Below, piece by piece: positions 32,598 to 42,100 of a stretch of DNA of 64,000 nucleotides (positions within the stretch are counted from its first letter, which is position 1; the number at the start of each line of letters is the position of its first letter). The notes beneath the pieces were generated by a model. It was given only the letters and a program-made list of their open reading frames with translations. It did no database searches and was not told where the DNA came from. The position numbers and the translations under genes were made by a program. Origin of the DNA: Jatrophihabitans sp035642535 (GTDB taxonomy: Bacteria > Actinomycetota > Actinomycetes > Mycobacteriales > Jatrophihabitantaceae); NCBI GenBank assembly GCA_035642535.1, contig DASQSE010000132.1, forward strand, positions 1 through 64,000. The letters are read 5' to 3'.

Positions 32598-34244
32598 TCA
32601 TGTCAGAGCGTCACGTAGCAGTTTTCCGGTGGCGTTTCTGGGCAAATCGTGCACGAACTCCACGTCGCGAGGGACCTTGTGCCGGGCCAGGTTGCCGCGC
32701 ACGTGCGCCCGCACCGCGTCCACGTCCAGGTCGGCATCGGATGCGCGTACGACGAACGCCTTGAGCCGTTGGCCGAATTCGTCGTCGGGCACGCCGACCA
32801 CCGCGGCATCGGCGATACCGGGATGCTCGATGAGCAGGTGCTCCACCTCCGCGGGGAACACGTTCTCGCCGCCGGATACGATCATGTCGTCGTCGCGGCC
32901 GTCGATGAAGAGCAATCCGTCGGCGTCGAAGTGGCCGACGTCGCCGGAGGTGAGCAGCCCGTCGATCTCCTCCTTGCTGCCGCCGCCCGTGTAGCCGGTG
33001 AACCGGAGCCCGCTGCCGACGAACACCCGGCCGATCGTGTCCGGCGCGCACACCCGCCGGTCGTCCTCGTCGTAGAGGCGAACCGTGCACCCGACCGGCG
33101 CTCGACCCACCGTCCCGGGCGCTTGCTTCCAGTCCTGCGGCGTCGCAACGGTCGCGACGGCTACCTCCGTCGAGCCGTACAGGTTGTAGATGACGTCGCC
33201 GAACAGCTCCGTCGCGCGGTTGCCGACGTCCGGTGCCAATGCCGAGCCGGCGCAGAAGAGGATGCGCAGCGCGGACGTGTCGAACTCGCGGATGTCCGCC
33301 TCGTCGACAGCGAGGATGCGTTGCAGCATCGTCGGCACGACGACCAGCTCCTCGACCCGGTATTTCGCGAGCATTTCGAGAGTGGCGCGCGGTTCGAAGC
33401 GTCGGCGCATCAGTGTGGTCGAGCCCAGCGTGAGCGCCAACAGGAACTGCGACAGCCCGGTGGCGTGGAACAGCGGTGCGCCGAAAAGGATTCGTTCGCC
33501 CGGCCGCATCGGGATGCGGTCGAGGAACTGCGCGGCGGCGAACGGCGAGCCGACGTGCCGCGGTGCGCCCTTCGGAGTGCCGGTCGTGCCGCTGGTCAGC
33601 AGGACGAGCCCGCCCGGCGACTTCGGCCGCGGCGGCGGCGCGTCGCTCGCGCCGGCGATGAGCTGCTCGAGGGTCTCGTGCTCGGCCGCGTCGTCAACCC
33701 ACGCGAGATAGCGCGGGATCGAGGACGGCACATCGCCCAGGATGTCGGTGAACTCGACGTCGTAGACGAGCGCCGAGACACCCTCGCGCTCGCACACGGC
33801 GGCGAACTGCGGCTTCGCGAAGCCGGTGTTCATCAGCAGCAGCTTCGCGCCGGTCTTGCCGCACGCGAACATCGATTCGACCAAGCCGCGGTGGTCGCGG
33901 CAGAGCACGGCCACCGTCGACGTTTCGTCGATGCCGCGTTCGCGCCATGCGTTGGCCAACGCGTTGGAGCGGCGGTCGAGCTCGCCGAAGGTGAGCTCGC
34001 CGCGCTCGTCGACCAGGCCGAGCATGCCCGGGTCACGGTCGGCGGCGATCCGGATCGTTGCGCCCAGGATCCCGTACCGGCGCAGTGCCAGCAGCGCATG
34101 CGCCGAGCGGTCGGGCCGGGTGAGCGGTGCGACGCCGGCCCGAACCAGGACGGCAGCCTCACGAGCGGTCGTGGGCAGCCGGCGGACCTGATCGGCGAGC
34201 ATGCCGACCTGCTGTCGGCCCGGCAGTCCGGGCAGGTTCAGCAT
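32598..34244 (-). CDS. AMP-dependent acyl-CoA synthetase/ligase
   Basis: 548 residues of the ANL superfamily. The phosphate-binding motif is LLTSGTTGTPKG; other motifs are YNLYGSTEVA, TSGDVGHFDADGLLFIDGRD and the catalytic Lys motif PRNATGKLLRD near the end. It would activate a carboxylic acid to the CoA thioester. The ATG at 34244 has AGGAGG 7 nt upstream; longer readings are antisense. It is the last gene of the P450-SDR-ligase operon. Wording is closest to fatty or sterol-side-chain acyl-CoA synthetases of actinobacteria; substrate is inferred. Confidence 0.92.
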   Translation of the reverse strand: MLNLPGLPGRQQVGMLADQVRRLPTTAREAAVLVRAGVAPLTRPDRSAHALLALRRYGILGATIRIAADRDPGMLGLVDERGELTFGELDRRSNALANAWRERGIDETSTVAVLCRDHRGLVESMFACGKTGAKLLLMNTGFAKPQFAAVCEREGVSALVYDVEFTDILGDVPSSIPRYLAWVDDAAEHETLEQLIAGASDAPPPRPKSPGGLVLLTSGTTGTPKGAPRHVGSPFAAAQFLDRIPMRPGERILFGAPLFHATGLSQFLLALTLGSTTLMRRRFEPRATLEMLAKYRVEELVVVPTMLQRILAVDEADIREFDTSALRILFCAGSALAPDVGNRATELFGDVIYNLYGSTEVAVATVATPQDWKQAPGTVGRAPVGCTVRLYDEDDRRVCAPDTIGRVFVGSGLRFTGYTGGGSKEEIDGLLTSGDVGHFDADGLLFIDGRDDDMIVSGGENVFPAEVEHLLIEHPGIADAAVVGVPDDEFGQRLKAFVVRASDADLDVDAVRAHVRGNLARHKVPRDVEFVHDLPRNATGKLLRDALT

Positions 34245-34255
34245 CGCAACACCTC

Positions 34256-35083
34256 CTAGAGGAAGAGGTCGGTTTGCAGATCGTCCTCGTTGCCGGCACC
34301 GAAGCGATAGCTGCTCAAGTCGGTGACGCCGGCCTCGGCGAGCACCTCGTCGTCGATGAAGCTGTTGGCGGTGCACTCGCGGGCCGGACGCGTGAGGATC
34401 TCGAAGGCGGCGTCGCCCATGATCTCCGGCCTGCGCGATACCGCGACGGCGGCGTCGCCGCCGAGCAGGTTCTGTACGGCGGCGGTGGCGATGATTGTGC
34501 GCGGCCACAGGCAGTTCGCGGCGATGCCCTGCTCTCGTCGCGATTCGGCGACGCCGAGCGTCAGCATCGTCATCGCATACTTGCTCACCGTGTACGGGGC
34601 GTGCGCGGCGAGCCATTTGCGGTCCATGTTGAGCGGCGGCGACAGGGTCAGGACGTGCGGATTCGCCGCCTTCGCCAGATGCGGCAGCGCCAGGCTGGTG
34701 AGCAGGAACGTGCCGCGCGCGTTGATGTCGAGCATCAGGTCGTAGCGTTTGGTCGGCAGGTCGCCGACGTTGGCGAGGTTGATGGCCGACGCGTTGTTGA
34801 CGACGATGTCGACGCCGCCGAACCGCTCGACGGTCGCGCTCACCGCGGCAGCAACGGATGCCTCCTCGCGGACGTCGCCGACGATCGGCAGCGCCGTACC
34901 GCCGGCGGCCTCGATCTCCGCGGCCGCGGTGTGGATCGTGCCGGGCAGCCGCGGGTCGGGTTCATCGGTCTTGGCGATGATCGCGACGTTCGCGCCGTCG
35001 CGCGCGGCGCGCACCGCAATCGCCAGTCCGATGCCGCGGCTGCCGCCGGACATGACGATCGTCTTGCCGGCCAAGGAGGTCAC
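34256..35083 (-). CDS. SDR family oxidoreductase (HSDL2-like)
   Basis: 275 residues. Cofactor motif SGGSRGIG (residues 12-19), NNAS in place of NNAG, and an active site with SPPLN before YTVSKYAM, a wording shared with hydroxysteroid dehydrogenase-like protein 2 relatives. The GTG start overlaps an AAGGAGG on the other strand only, and no better start is seen. It sits between the P450 (15 nt gap) and the acyl-CoA synthetase (11 nt gap), so it likely oxidises or reduces a lipid intermediate of the same pathway. Confidence 0.88.
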   Translation of the reverse strand: MTSLAGKTIVMSGGSRGIGLAIAVRAARDGANVAIIAKTDEPDPRLPGTIHTAAAEIEAAGGTALPIVGDVREEASVAAAVSATVERFGGVDIVVNNASAINLANVGDLPTKRYDLMLDINARGTFLLTSLALPHLAKAANPHVLTLSPPLNMDRKWLAAHAPYTVSKYAMTMLTLGVAESRREQGIAANCLWPRTIIATAAVQNLLGGDAAVAVSRRPEIMGDAAFEILTRPARECTANSFIDDEVLAEAGVTDLSSYRFGAGNEDDLQTDLFL

Positions 35084-35098
35084 ACAGACGTTCCTACC

Positions 35099-36415
35099 TC
35101 AGAGTCGATGCAGCCGCACGGGCAGGCCGTCCTTGGGCCGCGGCAGGGAGACCCAGTCGACCGGCATCCGGTAGCCGGGCGCGACGCTGATCCGATAACG
35201 CTGCAGCAACTGGTGCATGGCGGCCTTGACCTCCATGCCGCCGAAGTACATCCCGATGCACTTGTGGACGCCGTTGCCGAACGGCAGGTAGGCGTAGCGG
35301 TGCACCTTGTCCTCGCGGCGATGCTCGGCGAACCGCTCCGGATCGAAGCGCTCCGGCTCGGGCCAGAGCTCGGGCATGTGGTGCAGCCCCCAGAGGTGGA
35401 CGGCGAGGTAGACCCCGGCCGGCACCTCGTGGCCGAGCAACTCGGTGTCGCGATTCGCGCGCCGGGTCAGGCCCGGAACAGGGGTGACGAGCCGCATCGA
35501 CTCCTTCGTGACGAGATCGAGTGACACCAGGCGATCGAGGTTGCGGTACTCGATCGGAGCGGCACTCACGGCAGCGGACTCCGCTCGGCAGCGCTCCTGC
35601 CACTCCGGGTGGCGGGCCAGGTAGTAGGCCATCGTCGTGAGCGTGCTCGTCGAGGTGTCGTGCGCGGCCATGAGCAGGAAGATCATGTGATTGACGATGT
35701 CGCCGTCGCTGAACTGCTCGCCATCCTCGGACCGGGCGTGGCACAGCGCGCTCAACAGATCGCTTCCGTCGCCGGCGCGGTGGGCGACGACCCGCGGCCG
35801 CAGGTAGCGCTCCAGCACCTGGCGAGCGATAAGGCCGCGCCGCCAGCGGGTGCCGGGGACGGGCAGCCGGACGAACGCGGTGGCGGCGCGGACCGTCGCA
35901 GAGAACGCCTGGTTGACGCGCGCCGACTCCGCGCCGATCTCGTCGGCCGTGAACGTTCGCGTCGCGACATCTAGCGTCAACTGCTTGACCGCGGGGTAGA
36001 AGCGCAGCGTGCCGGTCGGCCAGCTCGCCAGGCCGGCCGCGAGCGTCTCGTTGATCGGCTCCAGGTACCCGGCCAGCCGGTCCGCCGTGAAGGCCGCCTG
36101 CATGATCCGGCGATGCCGATGGTGTTCCTGGCCGTCGAGCAGCATCAGGCCGCGGTCGAAGAACGGGCCGAGGAGCAGCCGCCAGCCGCTGGCGTCGTAC
36201 ACCCGGTCACGGTCCTGCAGCACCGCGCCGCACGCGTCGGGCCCCTCGACGTTGATCCAGGTCTGCCCCACGGCACGCGTCCAGGACACCGGGCCGTACT
36301 TCTCGTACCACTCGAGCGTGGCGGCCATCCGGCCGTTGGCGAACCTCAGGCTGTTGCCGATCAGCGGCAACCCCGCGTCGCCCGGCATGGCCTTGGGGAG
36401 CGTCATGGTGCCCAC
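35099..36415 (-). CDS. Cytochrome P450
   Basis: 438 residues from a GTG at 36415 that lies 7 nt after a TACGGT -10 box; an ATG at 36406 is an alternative. The haem-binding loop is FGNGVHKCIGMYF (Cys ligand), the ExxR motif is ESMR, and the oxygen-activating I-helix reads LMAAHDTST. It is a soluble class with no membrane anchor and needs ferredoxin partners not encoded here. It heads an operon with an SDR and an acyl-CoA synthetase and is divergent from a TetR gene, so hydroxylation of a lipid or sterol is plausible. Confidence 0.94.
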   Translation of the reverse strand: MGTMTLPKAMPGDAGLPLIGNSLRFANGRMAATLEWYEKYGPVSWTRAVGQTWINVEGPDACGAVLQDRDRVYDASGWRLLLGPFFDRGLMLLDGQEHHRHRRIMQAAFTADRLAGYLEPINETLAAGLASWPTGTLRFYPAVKQLTLDVATRTFTADEIGAESARVNQAFSATVRAATAFVRLPVPGTRWRRGLIARQVLERYLRPRVVAHRAGDGSDLLSALCHARSEDGEQFSDGDIVNHMIFLLMAAHDTSTSTLTTMAYYLARHPEWQERCRAESAAVSAAPIEYRNLDRLVSLDLVTKESMRLVTPVPGLTRRANRDTELLGHEVPAGVYLAVHLWGLHHMPELWPEPERFDPERFAEHRREDKVHRYAYLPFGNGVHKCIGMYFGGMEVKAAMHQLLQRYRISVAPGYRMPVDWVSLPRPKDGLPVRLHRL

Positions 36416-36422
36416 CAAGACG

Positions 36423-36428
36423 ACCGTA
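36423..36428 (-). promoter_or_regulatory. -10 element of the P450 operon
   Basis: TACGGT on the minus strand, 7 nt before the chosen GTG start. Confidence 0.45.
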
Positions 36429-36431
36429 GTG

Positions 36432-36449
36432 TGATAACGGACGTTGTCA
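36432..36449. promoter_or_regulatory. 18-bp operator-like inverted repeat between P450 and tetR
   Basis: TGATAACG (36432-36439) and CGTTGTCA (36442-36449) are inverted repeats with 7 of 8 matches and a 2-nt spacer. The size and symmetry fit a TetR-family operator, and it lies just upstream of the P450 -10 box. Confidence 0.6.
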
Positions 36450-36450
36450 A

Positions 36451-36463
36451 TATCGTGCCGATA
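36451..36463. promoter_or_regulatory. Perfect 5-bp dyad over the tetR -10 region
   Basis: TATCG and CGATA flank a 3-nt spacer, next to TACGAT (36462-36467), a -10 candidate 7 nt before the tetR GTG. It may be a second half-site set for autoregulation. Confidence 0.35.
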
Positions 36464-36474
36464 CGATTTGCGGC

Positions 36475-37110
36475 GTGAGTGTGAGTCGGGCCTACCGCGG
36501 CGTGCCGGCCGACGAGCGGCGCGCCCAGCGGCGCCGCGCCTTGATCGAGACCGCGCTCGACTGCCTGCGCGTGGACGGGATCGCAGGCGTGAGCGTGCGG
36601 TCGGTCTGCGCGAGAGCGAGGCTCACGCCGCGGTACTTCTACGAGAGCTTCGACGACCTCGACCAGTTGCTGGTCGCGTCGGTGGACACAGTGATCGACG
36701 AGGTGGCCGAGCGTGCGCTCGCCGCCCTGCGGGCCGCGCCGCCGGAGTTGCCGATGCAGGTGCGGGCCGCGATCGACGCCGGCTACGGCGTGGTGGCCAC
36801 CGACCCGCGTAAGGCGAACGCGCTGCTCGTCGCGGCCTCCGGGCACGGCCCGCTGCGCGAGCGACGACACAAGATCGTCACCGATTACGCGGACCTGATC
36901 ATGGACAGCTTGCCGCTGCTGCGCGGCGTCGCCCTGTCCGAGCGGCGCACTGCGCGCGCGATGGCCCTGTTCGTCATGGGCGGTGCGGCCGAGGTTATCG
37001 AGGCGGTGCTGTCCGGCCGGCTGCGGATCTCGCGGACCAGGCTGGTCGACCAGCTCACCGCGATGTGGCTCAACGTGCTGCGCGGAATGGATCAAGCAGA
37101 CCCGGCGTGA
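36475..37110 (+). CDS. TetR family transcriptional regulator
   Basis: 211 residues. The HTH region reads GIAGVSVRSVCARARLTPRY followed by FYESFDDLDQLL, with Arg and Tyr positions usual in the family; a ligand-binding domain follows. The GTG start lies 7 nt after TACGAT, pointing to a leaderless mRNA. It is divergent from the P450 operon and is its probable repressor, binding the dyad at 36432-36449. Its 3' end runs 41 nt into the convergent PH-domain gene. Confidence 0.9.
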   Translation: MSVSRAYRGVPADERRAQRRRALIETALDCLRVDGIAGVSVRSVCARARLTPRYFYESFDDLDQLLVASVDTVIDEVAERALAALRAAPPELPMQVRAAIDAGYGVVATDPRKANALLVAASGHGPLRERRHKIVTDYADLIMDSLPLLRGVALSERRTARAMALFVMGGAAEVIEAVLSGRLRISRTRLVDQLTAMWLNVLRGMDQADPA

Positions 37111-38602
37111 CGGCATCGGCGACGGCGATCGCCTCGTCGGCACCGACATCGGGCACCGGATAGCCCTGGCGACCGGCAGCGGTGGTCGCGACGAGCGTCA
37201 CCAGCCCGGCGCGCCGCTGGAACCAGGTGCTGCGCAGGTTCCAGCCGATCACCGCGTGCCCGTCGAGCACGACGCGCTGCCGGATCAGCGAACCCCACCC
37301 GGTCACCAGCCACCGGCCGACGACGTCGTGGCCGAGGCTGCGATACCGGTCGAGGCCGAGCGGCACCGAGCAGGCCAGCAGCCCGCCGCCGAGCACGAGC
37401 AGCCCGATCGGCGCGCCGGCGAGCCACCCCGCGACGAACGCGGCGCAGAGGACGGCGCCGCCGAGCATCGCCCGGAGCAGTCGCCGCCGGCGCGCTGCGG
37501 GGCCGTGCGGACGCAGCGCCGTTGTGACGCCTGTCGCGCCGTCCAGCACCTGCCCGGCGACGCTCTCCGCGACCGCGCGCGGGGCCGGCGGCAGCAGCAC
37601 CTCGCCGCCCCGCTCGCTGCCCCGGCCGGTGCGCAGCCCCGTCGCGACGGCACTCACCCGGGCCGCACCCACGGCGCGCAAGGGGAGCGACGCGGACGTC
37701 GTGACGCCGACCAGCCGGCGCCGCTCGATGCTCGTCGCGCGCGTCGTCAGCAGCCCACGCGTCACCTGTAGGGAGCCGCCGGGGTGCCGGGCTAGCCGGA
37801 AGTTCCAGAAGGCGAGCAGGTATCCGGCGGTCGAGGTGATCGCGACGAACAGTCCGACCGCGGCCACGACGACGAGCACTTCGGCAGCCGTCGGTAGCGC
37901 ATGCAGCGCGTGCGCGATGGAGCGCAGCGGCCCGTATCGAGTGACGTCGACCCCGGATTCGCCCTGCACCCGCCAGTAGAAGCCCCAGATCACGAGCCCG
38001 GTCACGACGCCCGAGAGAGTGAACGGCGCGTACCGGATCCACTGCCGATCCAGCCTGACGAGCTCCTGCGTTGCCTCGTGCGCTGCCTCCTGCGCGGCCG
38101 GCCCGACGGCGGTTGGCGCGCGCACCTCGCGGTTGTGCAGCAGGTCGTCGCGCAAGGCCCCCGCTGCGGACACCGTCAGGCCGTCGAGGACGAGCCGTCC
38201 CTCACCCTTGCGGTCGTTCGTGCCGGTGCCGATGACTACGCGCGCCAAGCCGAGCAGGCGATGCAGCGGGTGCGCCGTGAGGTCGACCGTGCGGATGCGG
38301 TCGCGGGCCGTGGTGATCGTCCTGCGATGCAGCAGGCCGTGCCGCAGCTGGACGGATTCCGGCGTGATGCGCAGCCGGGTCGTGAACCAACGCGTCAGCG
38401 ACGCGGCGGCCACGACGCCGGTCGCGAGCAGGCCCCAGTAGTTGTGGCCCTGCGAGCTGCCCGCCAGGAACACGCCGGCCAGCGCCGGCAGCGCGCGCCC
38501 GACCTCGACGATCGGATGGATGAGCAGCATTCGCGGATCCAGCCGATGCCATGTGGCGGCCCCGACCGTGTCGCCGGCCAGCTGTTCGCCGACGAAACTC
38601 AC
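37070..38602 (-). CDS. Bacterial PH-domain membrane protein (YdbT-like)
   Basis: 510 residues with paired transmembrane helices near residues 30-60, 200-230, 245-275 and 395-435, separating about three bPH_2 (DUF304) domains; typical pieces are TTRLRITPESVQLRHGLLHR and LEVTRGLL-like LQVTRGLLTTRATSIERRRL. The GTG start overlaps the stop of the smaller partner by GTGA. YdbS/YdbT pairs of this kind are common in Gram-positive bacteria and affect resistance to some bacteriocins and envelope stress; the exact role is unclear. The 3' end overlaps the tetR gene. Confidence 0.85.
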   Translation of the reverse strand: MSFVGEQLAGDTVGAATWHRLDPRMLLIHPIVEVGRALPALAGVFLAGSSQGHNYWGLLATGVVAAASLTRWFTTRLRITPESVQLRHGLLHRRTITTARDRIRTVDLTAHPLHRLLGLARVVIGTGTNDRKGEGRLVLDGLTVSAAGALRDDLLHNREVRAPTAVGPAAQEAAHEATQELVRLDRQWIRYAPFTLSGVVTGLVIWGFYWRVQGESGVDVTRYGPLRSIAHALHALPTAAEVLVVVAAVGLFVAITSTAGYLLAFWNFRLARHPGGSLQVTRGLLTTRATSIERRRLVGVTTSASLPLRAVGAARVSAVATGLRTGRGSERGGEVLLPPAPRAVAESVAGQVLDGATGVTTALRPHGPAARRRRLLRAMLGGAVLCAAFVAGWLAGAPIGLLVLGGGLLACSVPLGLDRYRSLGHDVVGRWLVTGWGSLIRQRVVLDGHAVIGWNLRSTWFQRRAGLVTLVATTAAGRQGYPVPDVGADEAIAVADAVTPGLLDPFRAAR

Positions 38603-39078
38603 GTGCCGTCGCCTCCGGCGAGCTGGGCACGCTCGGTGAGCCAGACGGCGGTACGGTCCGCGACGTCCTGGTCCAGCGCGTGAATCTTGATCGGTCCCTT
38701 GGCGGAGGCGGTCGTGATCGTGACGTTGGCGAGCCCGAACAGCTGCTCGATGGGCCCGCGCTGCGTGTCGACGGTCTGGACGCGGGCGATCGGCGCGATG
38801 CGGCGCTCCTGGGTGAACCAACCTGACTGCGTGTAGACGGCGGTGTCGGTGATCTCCCAGCGATGCACCCGATAGCGCCACAGCGGCATGACCACGAGGT
38901 GCGCGAGGGCGAGTGCGACCGTCGCGGCGCCGAGCGCGGGCGACACCGGCGTGCCTGAGGTGATCGCCACAACCACGACGACGACGATCAACCAGCCGAG
39001 CAGCGCCCGCACCGTCCAGTAAGCCCGTGCCTTGCGGCTGACGAGGTGAGCCGGTGCGCGCAGCCGGACGTCGTCCAT
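38599..39078 (-). CDS. Bacterial PH-domain membrane protein (YdbS-like)
   Basis: 159 residues: two adjacent transmembrane helices (about 22-45 and 48-66) and one bPH_2 domain with RYRVHRWEITDTAVYTQSG and RRIAPIARVQTVDTQRGPIE, the signature wording of DUF304. It is the first gene of the pair with the 510-residue partner. It starts 22 nt after the stop of the 1452-residue gene, so it may be read from the same transcript. Confidence 0.87.
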   Translation of the reverse strand: MDDVRLRAPAHLVSRKARAYWTVRALLGWLIVVVVVVAITSGTPVSPALGAATVALALAHLVVMPLWRYRVHRWEITDTAVYTQSGWFTQERRIAPIARVQTVDTQRGPIEQLFGLANVTITTASAKGPIKIHALDQDVADRTAVWLTERAQLAGGDGT

Positions 39079-39100
39079 GCCTCCATAGTGCCTGCGACCA

Positions 39101-42100
39101 CTAGTTGGGCGACTGCACGACGATGCTCTCGGTCCACGCGAGGCGGCCCATGCCTGCGCTGTCGCCGGTGCCGCCGTCGATCCGCTCGTACTCCTCGAAC
39201 GTCAGCCGCAGCGGTTTGCTGTTGCCGTCCGGGAGCTGAACCTCGGCTGTCCAGGTGACGAAGTCGGACTTCGACGACGCCGCCGAGGCGGTCATGGTGA
39301 CCGTGTCCTGGAAGCCGGTCGGCCCGCTGGCCAGGTTCCACCCGAGCGCGTCGTCGGTGACGCGCGCGTCCTTCTCCTCGATCAACAGCAGCATCTTGCT
39401 GGCGCGCGTGTCCGACGACGTGGCGCGGGCGGCGCGGCCGGTGATCGTCACGGCGCGCTTGAGGCCCGAGCCGGTGACGGTCAGGTGCCGATCCGGTGCG
39501 AGCTGTGCGTAGTCGACCAGGACGACGCGGGAGAGGTGTGCGTCGTGGATCGAGAAGGGCTGGTAGCGGGCCAGCGCCATCCGGATGAACGGCGTGTATG
39601 TCGTCAGCGAGTTGCCCCGCGGGTCCGTGACTCGGATGTCGCAGTACCAGAGTCCGCGGTCGATATCGAAACCGACGTCGTGCCCGGCGACGTCCACCTT
39701 CGAGCCGGCCTCCTCGATGGAGAGCGCTCCGTCCGACCTGCTACTGGTGGCGAACGGGAAACACGCCGGGGTCGGCTGGTCGGGCACGTCGGTCGTCGAC
39801 CTGAAGACGGGGTCGTACCCCCACTGCGTCACATACGGCGCCAGCGCGTCCGGCGGCAGCTTGGCGGTGCTTGCGCCGCGATGCCAGCACACGACGCCGA
39901 GCCGCTCCTCGTCGCCGCTCGACCACCACGGCCGCTCCAGGTAGACGCGCAGCGCGCCGCCGGTGCGGGCGATGCCGCCACGCGTCAACGTCCGCTGGTA
40001 GATCGGCACCACGTACCGCACGTGCGGAGCCTTCGGGCGCGCCGAGTTGAGCACGTGCATATGGACCGTCTTGTCCGCGGCGGGGTCCGAGAAGGTGTGG
40101 ATGGTGGGTCCGACGTAGGCGAACTCCACGACCGGGTTGACCAACGTCTGGTCCTGGCTGACGGCGGCGTTCGCCAGGAGCTGGATCGTGCCGTGGGTGG
40201 CCGCGTCCGGGTTCGCGCCGTTGAGGTTCGGGTCCTCGACCACGAGGTAGTCGCCCGGCGTCGGCGCGGGCGCGCTCGGGTCGGTGCCCGGCGGGGCCGG
40301 GACGAGCCGGCGGGGGGGCTTGTTGTCCGAGCGCACGGTCAGCTGGACGGTGCTGGCCTCGAACGCGACACCGGGCTCGCGCGCGAGCTGGAGGCTCGCG
40401 ATGGTGAACGGGAGGTCGAAGTGCTGCCGGAAGTACTCGACGTAGAAACTCGTGGCGGTGCCCCGGTACGTGACGGCGCGGAACTTGGTGTCGTGGAACT
40501 CGTGCCGGGTGTCGAGGTTCTGCGCGTCGACGTTCTGGATGGAGTTCCCGTTCGGGTCCTTCACCCAGCCGAAGCCGGCCCGCGCGGGCTCGATGTCGAA
40601 GGCCGGTGCGCGGAAGTCCTGTGGCGTCACCGGGTCATCGTTGGAGCCGGTGTCGACGGGCATCGCCCAGGTGGCGTCCACGTCGACGCGCGCGGTGCTG
40701 CGCCGGCTGAACAGGATCGTCCCGGACTTCGGGTCGGTCTTCGTGCCGACGAACGCCGCGTAGGTCTGGCCGATCGCCGTCTTGGCCGGCTTGATCAGCA
40801 GCACCGGATCCTTGAGCGGGGTGCGGACGGCATGGATGAACGTGACCTTGCGCCACGGCGTGAACATCCAGTGCTCGCCGGCGAGGATCTGGTGCAGGAC
40901 CTCCGTGGTGCTCTTGGTGTGCGCCTTCGCGTATTCCTCGATCCACTCCCAGATCGCCATGATCGACACGGTGAGCTTGTCGATGCCCGAGTTCACCAGC
41001 GTGGTGACCATGACGCCCTTGGCGAGGGTCAGGTCGAGCTCGGTGGTGCGGCTCGGGTCCGTGGCGTCGGGCACGACCGTTGTCGTCCAGTCGGTCTGGC
41101 CGCGGGACAGCTTGACCCGGACGGCCTGCAGTTGCGGCCAGCCCTTCTTCGCTGTGTCGAAGGGCAACTCCGCGGTCGTCTGCTTGACCGCGTTGATCGG
41201 CAGGTGCCGGACCAACGCGACCCGGCCCGGGACGTCCGGCAGGTAGTCGATCGGTAGGAGGTCGGGGAACAGGTACGGGTTCGCCGTGCTGTTCGGCGCG
41301 GTGCCGTCGAGCAGGCTCGCCGCGTCGTGGATGCTCGCCGCGTCCCGGCCCGCGATGGCGTTGTAGACCGCCAACGCCTGCTCCATCGGCTTGCCGGCGA
41401 TGGCGTCGTCGAACGCGTGGTGGTGCTCGGCCATCGTCACCGAGGTTTGCGCCGGCAGCAGCAGCCGCATGCTCGTGCCGTTGTCGAGGGTGGTCTTCGC
41501 GTCGACCGTTGCGCTCTCGCTGCGGATGACGACGACCTCCTCCGAGTCGCCCGGCCGCAACACCGGGGTGTCGGCCATCGGAGCCGGCGGGTGCGCCCAC
41601 AGGCCGGAGCGGAGCAGGACAGCGCGCGGCGCGACCAATGGCTCGAAGCGCAGATGGCGCAGCGGTGGGGTTTCGACCAGGGTGCTGTGTGGCGCGGCGG
41701 CGGGCAGGAGCGCGTTGCCGGCCAGATCGGCCGCACGGGCCCGCAGCTGGTAGGTGCGGCCGAATCGCAGCCGCGGCAGCCGTAGCTCGTTGAGCGTCGT
41801 CTGCTCCTCGTCGCCCGATCTGCTGCTGCCCGGCACATGCCACTCGGCGGTGAGGTTGAAGTCGGTCGCGCCGGCCGCCGTCGATGGGAACGGCGTGCCC
41901 AGCCGCGGGACGGCCAGACTCCAGCCGTCCCATCGCGTGAGCGTCTCCTGGAGGTAGAGGTCCGCGTTCGGGTCCGGAGGGTCGGGGCGGTCGGCGGTCG
42001 TGGGTGCCGGCACGACGGTGTCCTCTTCGCGCACGAACAGCGGATCGGTGCCGGCCACCGTGACCGGACCCTGCCGCCACATGAGGGAGCGCCATTTCCC

